A stretch of 64,000 nt of DNA, taken from contig NZ_MRCM01000013.1 of assembly GCF_002303885.1 (NCBI RefSeq), positions 104,144 through 168,143 of the forward strand. Reading direction: 5' to 3'. Below are positions 58,905-64,000 of this stretch, one piece after another. The DNA comes from Flavobacterium sp. ACN2 (GTDB lineage Bacteria; Bacteroidota; Bacteroidia; Flavobacteriales; Flavobacteriaceae). Each line of letters begins with the position of its first letter. Positions within the stretch are counted from its first letter, which is position 1. The notes below the pieces were generated by a model. It was not told where the DNA came from. It did no database searches and saw nothing but the letters and a program-made list of their open reading frames with translations. The translations under genes and the position numbers were made by a program.

Positions 58905-59483
58905 ATGAAAAAAATACTAATAATAAACGGACACCCAAATGCCGAAAGCTTCAATTTCGGAATAGCCGAATCGTATCAAAAAGGTGCAATTGCTTCTGGT
59001 GCGCAAGTAGAAGCCATCACAATTGCCAATTTAAACTTCAATCCAAATCTGAAATTCGGTTATCAAAAACGAACCGATTTAGAACCGGATTTATTGGAAT
59101 CTTGGGAGAAAATAAAAAGAGCAGATCATCTAGTTTGGATTCATCCCGTTTGGTGGGGCGGGCTTCCAGCGATAACGAAAGGATTTATCGATCGTTTGTT
59201 TTTGCCTGGAATGGCTTTTCAATACCGCGAAAATTCAGTTTGGTGGGATAAATTATTAAAAGGCAAAACAGCTCACATCATTACGACCCTAGATCAGCCA
59301 AGCTGGTATTATCGTTTCTTTTTTGGAAGACCAAGTGTTAATCAATTAAAAAAATCAACTTTAGAATTCTGCGGTGTAAAACCAGTTAAAGTAAGCTACA
59401 TCGGAATTATAAAAGGTTCTAAGGAAGAACAAAAAAAAAAATGGCTAGATAAAGTCTACAATTTCGGACTAAAAAATAGATAG
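58905..59483 (+). CDS. NAD(P)H quinone oxidoreductase-like flavodoxin-fold protein
   Basis: A 192-aa protein of the flavodoxin_2 / NQO1-MdaB family. It starts MKKILIINGHPNAESFN (FMN/FAD phosphate loop), followed by RADHLVWIHPVWWGGLPAITKGFIDRLFLPG, the conserved family signature, and FGRPSVNQL. It probably reduces quinones or electrophiles using NAD(P)H. The frame extends to 58887, but the ATG at 58905 fits the family and the -7 box. Regulation by the neighbouring Crp/Fnr protein through GGACATTTGTCC is inferred. Confidence 0.88.
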   Translation: MKKILIINGHPNAESFNFGIAESYQKGAIASGAQVEAITIANLNFNPNLKFGYQKRTDLEPDLLESWEKIKRADHLVWIHPVWWGGLPAITKGFIDRLFLPGMAFQYRENSVWWDKLLKGKTAHIITTLDQPSWYYRFFFGRPSVNQLKKSTLEFCGVKPVKVSYIGIIKGSKEEQKKKWLDKVYNFGLKNR

Positions 59484-59567
59484 TTTTTTATTTGCTGCGA
59501 CTCGAGCGATAGCGAATGGGCAAAGCAAATTCAATAAATTATTAAACAGTTTTAAGAAAGAAAAAAA

Positions 59568-59595
59568 ATTCGTGAAAATTCGAGAAATTCGTGGC
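59568..59595. repeat. ATTCGTG short tandem units
   Basis: ATTCGTGAAA, ATTCGAGAA, ATTCGTGGC in a row in the convergent spacer between the oxidoreductase and dnaX. It is another example of the short-period intergenic arrays in this window. Confidence 0.45.
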
Positions 59596-59606
59596 CAACA
59601 AAAAAA

Positions 59607-61375
59607 TTAATCCTTCAAATCTAATCCAAATGTTGAACGCAAAAGCTCGATGTTTGGATTGATTTCTAAGAAACGATTATAACGATCCTGGTTGTTGTAA
59701 GTTCGTTTCATTTCAGCCTGTTCATTTACAATTACTTCAATAGTAATATCGTGATTGTGTAAATGGCCTTTTAAATGCCCTAATAAAGCGTTCATTTGAC
59801 TTTCAAATTCTAGTTTTGAACCTTCGTTTGGCAATTCATAAGAAATTGTTGTACCGTTCAAAACAGGATCACTAATCAATAGAATCGATTCCATGATTTT
59901 AAGCCCTTTTTGACCTAAGCGTTCCGCATATTTGTTCCAATGAAGACGCATATCGGTTTCGTTAAACTCTTCAGTTGGTAAAACAGAAGATGGTTTAACG
60001 TAAGATTTCGTGCTAGCCTCCAATTCTTTTTTCTTGCGGATACTGGCAAGAGAAAAAGCAGAAACCTTAGGAGCGCCGCTTGTATCTGCTTTTGGAACTT
60101 CTGGAGTTTGAACTTTTGGAGTCTCAACAGGAATTTGTGCTGTATTTGCAATATTTACAGCAACAGGAGTATCATTGCTATTTGAATTAGCATTGACATT
60201 ATTTTTTTCTTCCGAACTTGGAGTTTGGGGTTTTACACTTGAAACTTCAACTATAGAATAACCTCCGTTTTTAAAGTAAACGGGTGGAATTATGAATTGC
60301 TCAGCTTTTTTTTTTCTCCATCAAAGTTGATAGAGGCCAATTGCATCAAGCATAATTCAACTAAAAGTCGTTGATTCTGACTTAATTTATATTTTAAATC
60401 GCAATCATTTGCAATGTCAATTCCTTTTAATAAAAATTCCTGAGAACATTTCTGCGATTGAGTCGCATACATTTGCTGCGCTTGTTCTCCAACTTCTAAT
60501 AAAGCAATAGTCGAAGGTGTTTTGCTTACTAATAAATCTCTAAAATGTGAAGCCAAACCAGCAATAAAATGATGCCCGTCAAAACCTTTAGCTAGAATGT
60601 CGTTGTAAGCCAATAAAAGCTTCGGAATTTCATTTTCTAAAAGTAAATCGGTAATCGAAATGTAAGTTTCGTAATCTAAAACGTTTAGATTTTCAGTTAC
60701 AGCCTGACGTGTTAAATTTGTTCCGCAATACGAAACTACACGGTCAAAAATAGACAAAGCATCACGCATTGCACCATCTGCTTTTTGAGCAATAATATGC
60801 AGTGCATCATCTTCAAAAACGATTCCTTGACTTTCAGCAACATCTGCCAAATGTTCTTTAGCATCTTTTACTGTAATTCTTTTAAAATCAAAAATCTGAC
60901 AACGAGATAAAATCGTTGGAAGAATTTTGTGTTTTTCTGTTGTTGCTAAAATAAAAATAGCATGTTTTGGCGGTTCTTCCAATGTTTTAAGGAAAGCATT
61001 AAAAGCAGCCGAAGACAACATATGGACCTCGTCAATGATGTATACTTTGTATTGTCCAGTCTGAGGCGGGATTCGAACCTGATCGATAAGGCTACGAATA
61101 TCATCAACCGAGTTGTTTGAAGCAGCATCTAGCTCAAAAACGTTAAATGCAAAATCTTCGGTAGGATCATCATATCCAGGCTGATTTATTTTTCTAGCCA
61201 AGATACGGGCGCAGGTAGTTTTACCAACTCCACGTGGTCCTGTAAATAAAAGAGCAGAAGCTAAGTGATTGGTTTCTATAGCATTCAACAAAGTGTTGGT
61301 AATGGCTTTTTGCCCCACAACATCCTTAAAGGTCTGCGGGCGATATTTACGTGCCGATACTACAAATTGTTCCAT
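59607..61375 (-). CDS. dnaX: DNA polymerase III tau subunit (full-length DnaX via -1 frameshift)
   Basis: Two frames together encode DnaX. The first 361-codon frame is the clamp-loader ATPase; the second, in the -1 frame, runs without a stop from the A10 tract (60306-60315) to 59607. A -1 shift there gives 590 codons, a 589-aa tau. The tau-specific part starts AEQFIIPPVYFKNGG, passes a Pro/Ser/Asn-rich linker, and ends in a helical domain (LHWNKYAERLGQKGLKIMESIL) like the tau domain that contacts the polymerase and helicase. The frame-0 slippery sequence A AAA AAG is the one E. coli dnaX uses. Alternatives are transcriptional slippage, a real mutation or a sequencing error in the homopolymer. 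Confidence 0.82.
60290..61375 (-). CDS. dnaX: DNA polymerase III gamma subunit (frame-0 product of dnaX)
   Basis: The 361-aa frame-0 product ends five codons after the A-tract (LSNS then TAA), giving a gamma-like form. AAA+ motifs: SARKYRPQTFKDVVGQ, Walker A FTGPRGVGKTTCARIL (about 44-59), IIDEVHML, sensor 1 ILATTEKHKILPTILSRCQIF, and sensor 2 GAMRDALSIFDR. The zinc-binding cysteine module between Walker A and B of E. coli DnaX is absent; the region reads NQPGYDDPTEDFAFN. It would load the sliding clamp with HolA and HolB homologues. Confidence 0.88.
   Translation of the reverse strand: MEQFVVSARKYRPQTFKDVVGQKAITNTLLNAIETNHLASALLFTGPRGVGKTTCARILARKINQPGYDDPTEDFAFNVFELDAASNNSVDDIRSLIDQVRIPPQTGQYKVYIIDEVHMLSSAAFNAFLKTLEEPPKHAIFILATTEKHKILPTILSRCQIFDFKRITVKDAKEHLADVAESQGIVFEDDALHIIAQKADGAMRDALSIFDRVVSYCGTNLTRQAVTENLNVLDYETYISITDLLLENEIPKLLLAYNDILAKGFDGHHFIAGLASHFRDLLVSKTPSTIALLEVGEQAQQMYATQSQKCSQEFLLKGIDIANDCDLKYKLSQNQRLLVELCLMQLASINFDGEKKKLSNS
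60305..60319 (-). promoter_or_regulatory. Slippery A10 tract / A AAA AAG frameshift signal with upstream GGAG
   Basis: On the coding strand GGAG is followed by ten A and G. In frame 0 it reads GAA AAA AAA AAG, so the heptamer A AAA AAG is in register (60305-60311). GGAG could act as a stimulatory Shine-Dalgarno-like element. A weak stem CCGTTT / AAACGG (60265-60270, 60278-60283) lies about 22 nt downstream. Confidence 0.75.
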
Positions 61376-61394
61376 ATTCTTTTTTATTCGATAG

Positions 61395-61402
61395 CAAATA
61401 TA
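61395..61402 (-). promoter_or_regulatory. -7 promoter element for dnaX (TATATTTG)
   Basis: TAnnTTTG match on the minus strand, 19 nt before the dnaX ATG. No -33 element seen. Confidence 0.55.
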
Positions 61403-61436
61403 TGACTTTTGTTTCGTTGTTTAAAACCGATTTTAG

Positions 61437-62093
61437 TTATTTGGCGAAATTCTTTTTCTTCAAAATAACAAAGAGTAAACTCAGAAATAATACGATGTTG
61501 ACAATCAAAGAAATGATAATATATTGACTGTAAGTTTCCAATTTTGTTTCTGTTCTTTCTTTATCAGAAATTTCTTTTTGAGCATTTTTATAGGCGCGCA
61601 ACTTTTCTAATTGATAAATCCAATCTTGTAAATTTCGATTTTCAAATTTCAGATCCCAAACATAAAAAGACAGTGATTTTATTTGATCATCTATCTTTTG
61701 AGAGATTTTGATTTCTGGAGGAGGAGGCATGGAGTCACTTCCGTAAGGTCTAAATCCAGTACTTGGAGAGCAACCGCTCACTTCGATAGTTTTATCGTCA
61801 TTAAAATTTGCATATACAATCCAAAGCTGTTTTACAGATGGAACATTAGAACAGTTGCCAGAGTATTTTTGAGTAATGAACTGAGAATTGTATTGTCCTT
61901 TAAAGAGTTCTATGATTCTAAAAGTATAAATTTCCTTTATTGAATCTACTTTTATAACTTCTCCGTAAAACACAATTTCATATTTTAATCCTATTTCTAC
62001 CATGCTCTCTCGGTCAATTGGCTTACAATCACAAGAAAAAGCATAATTGGCAATCAATAAAATTGTAAAAAGTAATCGATATTTCAATTTCAT
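61437..62093 (-). CDS. Hypothetical exported protein with NTR/TIMP-like domain and C-terminal helix
   Basis: A 218-aa protein with a signal peptide ending NYAFSC. The mature N-terminus CDCKPI, the segment VFYGEVIKVDSIKEIYTFRIIELFKG and the later cysteines (SGNCSN, SGCSPS) resemble the netrin/TIMP-like beta barrel found in exported bacterial proteins. A helical stretch (about 140-185) leads to a C-terminal transmembrane helix (about 189-211, IIISLIVNIVLFLSLLFVIL) and a Lys-rich end, so it is probably periplasmic and tethered. Function unknown. Confidence 0.7.
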   Translation of the reverse strand: MKLKYRLLFTILLIANYAFSCDCKPIDRESMVEIGLKYEIVFYGEVIKVDSIKEIYTFRIIELFKGQYNSQFITQKYSGNCSNVPSVKQLWIVYANFNDDKTIEVSGCSPSTGFRPYGSDSMPPPPEIKISQKIDDQIKSLSFYVWDLKFENRNLQDWIYQLEKLRAYKNAQKEISDKERTETKLETYSQYIIISLIVNIVLFLSLLFVILKKKNFAK

Positions 62094-62194
62094 AAAAGAA
62101 AAATTTTAATACAATAATAATGATTTTTAACTACATTATTTTGTATTTAAAAAAGTGCTATTTTCGTGTTAATTAATATAATATATTATAGCAT

Positions 62195-63364
62195 ATGGGA
62201 ATATTTGATTTTTTATGGAAAAAGAATTCTGGAATTGAAGAATCTAAATTTAATTCATCTCAGTTTCAACATGAAGTTTGTGCTTTAGCACTAGCTGAAC
62301 TTGAAGGGAATGGATTAAATCCTGATGCAGCAATATATGAATTAGAAAAATTAGGTTTGAGTAATGAACAAATCAAATATGTTTTAGATAAGGTTAATAT
62401 ATTTCTAGAAAAAGAAAAAGAGAGCAATAATGGGGTTTATGGCAATATAAATGAATTAAAGTCACAAGAAACTGATTTTCAGAAAGCCCTTGATTCGGGA
62501 GCTATTTCTGAAATTAAAATCATTCCTAATCCTGATCATGTGAGAGAAAGTACAGATTCTGATCAAGTGGATAAATATATAGGTTTTGGTGCTTATCAAA
62601 TGGATAGAGGTGACTTCGATAATGCTTTGGAACTTTTTGATAAAGCCCTTGAGCTTGATGAAAAGGCTACGTTAGCTTATGCTAATAAAGGGACTTTGTA
62701 TGCAAGAAAAAATGATAACGAAAAAGCAATATATTTTTATAACAGAGCATTAGAAATAGAGCCAGATAATCTTCAGATTTTAGAAAATAAAATGGATTTG
62801 TTATTCGAAATGATGAGCGAATCTAATGAATCTGAATTTATTGAGACAGTAAAAACTATTCTTAAAAATGATGAAACTAATCCGAATGCTTTAATTTTTG
62901 TAATCCAATTTTATTCGAAAAATAATGAAATGGAAAAGGCATTGATTGATTTAAAGAAATTGTTTTCAATATACCACAAAGAGCATGTCGTAATTGATCT
63001 TTTACTTAGTACTTTTCATAAACTTTCTAAAGAAAGAGCTTTATCTGAGTTTATGAATTTCAGAAAAGACTTTGATGAGCAGGCAAGATATCAACTTGAT
63101 TACTGTAGGGGTTTGTATTTGAAAGGATTAGGCGATTTTGACGAAGCTATTACTCAGTTTGAGGAAATAAATAAAATTCATGAGTTTTCATGGAATTATT
63201 ATCAAATAGCTATCATGAAGAATAGGCAAGATAAAATTCAAGAATGTTTAAGATATCTGAAAACTACTTTTGAATTAGAACCAGGATTAAAAAATGACGC
63301 AAAGCAATATCCAGAACTTCAAAATTTGTGGTTAAATCAAGAATTTATAGAGTTAACGAAGTAA
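62195..63364 (+). CDS. TPR-repeat protein
   Basis: A 389-aa cytoplasmic protein without a signal peptide. The N-terminus MGIFDFLWKKNS is followed by a helical segment (about 20-75) and TPR units from about 128 onwards (YIGFGAYQMDRGDFDNALELFDKALELD, AYANKGTLYARKNDNEKAIYFYNRALEIEP, GDFDEAITQFEEI). A protein-protein interaction role is likely; the partner is unknown. The MGIFDF start resembles small phage-shock or LysM-type proteins but no domain supports that. Confidence 0.8.
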   Translation: MGIFDFLWKKNSGIEESKFNSSQFQHEVCALALAELEGNGLNPDAAIYELEKLGLSNEQIKYVLDKVNIFLEKEKESNNGVYGNINELKSQETDFQKALDSGAISEIKIIPNPDHVRESTDSDQVDKYIGFGAYQMDRGDFDNALELFDKALELDEKATLAYANKGTLYARKNDNEKAIYFYNRALEIEPDNLQILENKMDLLFEMMSESNESEFIETVKTILKNDETNPNALIFVIQFYSKNNEMEKALIDLKKLFSIYHKEHVVIDLLLSTFHKLSKERALSEFMNFRKDFDEQARYQLDYCRGLYLKGLGDFDEAITQFEEINKIHEFSWNYYQIAIMKNRQDKIQECLRYLKTTFELEPGLKNDAKQYPELQNLWLNQEFIELTK

Positions 63365-63408
63365 AAGATGGTTGGCTTTGAAAATAATAAATGTAATGTG
63401 AATAGATC

Positions 63409-63807
63409 ATGAGAAAGTACTTTCTACTATTATTTTTACTTACAGCATTTGCCATAAAAGCACAAAAAGCAACTCAAACAAGTCCTGTTTTTCAATTGCG
63501 TATCTATGAAATTTTTGAAAGCAATAAAAAAGAATTTCATGAGCGTTTTCGGGACCATGCCATGCGCATTATGAAGAAATACAACTTTAAGATTATTTCG
63601 ATCTACGAATCAAAATCAGATAAAAAAACGGAGTTTGTATATTTTCTAGAATGGCCAAATGAAGCCACAATGAAAAAAGCTTGGGAAGATTTTAGAAAAG
63701 ATCAGGAATGGATTGATGTCAAAAAGATGTACACTGAAAAATATGGTGATGTTGTGGGGAATATTGAAGATCGGGTTTTGGCTAAGCTTAATTATTCGCC
63801 TAATTGA
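63409..63807 (+). CDS. NIPSNAP-family exported protein
   Basis: A 132-aa protein with a signal peptide (MRKYFLLLFLLTAFAIKAQ). The rest is one NIPSNAP-type ferredoxin-like fold: VFQLRIYEIFESNKKEFHERFRDHAMRIMKKYNF, then TEFVYFLEWPNEATMKKAWEDF. The function of bacterial members is unknown; an exported form is slightly unusual. 44 nt separate it from the TPR gene, so co-transcription is possible. Confidence 0.85.
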   Translation: MRKYFLLLFLLTAFAIKAQKATQTSPVFQLRIYEIFESNKKEFHERFRDHAMRIMKKYNFKIISIYESKSDKKTEFVYFLEWPNEATMKKAWEDFRKDQEWIDVKKMYTEKYGDVVGNIEDRVLAKLNYSPN

Positions 63808-63908
63808 AGTTTTGGTTATAAAGTTTGGGCAAAGTATGTATTAAGAGATTTATCTTAATTGCTTGTAATTGTTTGATAAAAAGCTAGTTGTGTTTTATGA
63901 AATCATAG

Positions 63909-63942
63909 AAGTTTTGAATTGTAAGATTCAAAACTTTTTTTA
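63909..63942 (+). terminator. Intrinsic terminator
   Basis: AAGTTTTGAAT (63909-63919) pairs with ATTCAAAACTT (63926-63936), 6-nt loop, then a T-run. It follows the NIPSNAP gene by about 100 nt. No gene is seen in the last 190 bases. Confidence 0.8.
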
Positions 63943-64000
63943 TTAGCTAATTTTAAGAAATCAATAATATTTAAAAATGTAAGATTATTTTGTAATATGT

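Noticed and set aside
58853..59251. A 132-codon frame overlapping the flavodoxin-fold gene
   Set aside because: It is out of frame with the conserved oxidoreductase, very Lys/Arg/Ser-rich and resembles no protein.
59607..60289. dnaX as a pseudogene
   Set aside because: The downstream frame is open throughout, retains a plausible tau C-terminal domain, and the break lies exactly at the slippery heptamer used by dnaX in other bacteria.

Overview
The window looks like chromosomal DNA of a low-GC member of the Bacteroidota, most likely Flavobacterium close to F. johnsoniae. The evidence is a TonB/SusC-SusD chitin locus, two kinds of type IX secretion (T9SS) C-terminal domain, a PorP/SprF protein, many start sites preceded by the Bacteroidota -7 motif TAnnTTTG, and almost no Shine-Dalgarno sequences. 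No rRNA, tRNA, insertion sequence, phage or CRISPR array was recognised. The one non-coding RNA gene is the small SRP RNA.

Layout. 1-9.0 kb: hybrid histidine kinase, DEAD-box helicase, two histidine-degradation genes (hutG, hutI), a coiled-coil membrane protein, a glutaminyl cyclase lipoprotein and ffs. 9.2-11.4 kb: short-chain dehydrogenase, fructose-6-phosphate aldolase/transaldolase and a small secreted protein. 11.5-29.3 kb: a chitin utilisation locus with sugar permease, LytTR response regulator plus LytS-type kinase, SusC, SusD, NagB/PIG-L fusion, GH20 hexosaminidase and the large secreted chitinase ChiA with two GH18 domains and a T9SS signal. 29.5-39.8 kb: mixed housekeeping genes (TlpA-like protein, ABC-F ATPase, pyrR, pyrB, ribonuclease Z, pdxH, CAP-domain lipoprotein), with a two-gene patch (HNH nuclease plus small membrane protein) and a 57-aa lipoprotein. 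39.9-53.6 kb: a minus-strand operon for a 3304-residue SprB-like adhesin with its PorP/SprF partner and an OmpA/TPR/PD40 protein. 54.0-59.5 kb: sixA-ppk1-ppx polyphosphate cluster, TMEM175-like channel, Crp/Fnr regulator and a flavodoxin-fold oxidoreductase. 59.6-64 kb: dnaX, which needs a -1 frameshift to make tau, then hypothetical, TPR and NIPSNAP genes.

How the genes fit together. In the chitin locus ChiA is secreted and cuts chitin, SusC/D import oligomers, GH20 releases GlcNAc in the periplasm, the permease takes it into the cytoplasm and the NagB fusion feeds it to glycolysis. The divergent two-component pair is the likely sensor. In the adhesin operon the PorP/SprF-like protein probably serves export of the type B CTD adhesin.

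The most notable items are the dnaX A10 slippery tract, an ABC-F protein with one ATP site lost from both sides, exact 11 x 243 bp and 4 x 270 bp arrays in the adhesin gene, a set of degenerate 7- and 8-bp periodic arrays in intergenic DNA (two run in phase into a start codon), dispersed palindromic elements, and a candidate Crp/Fnr operator placed as in a class II promoter.
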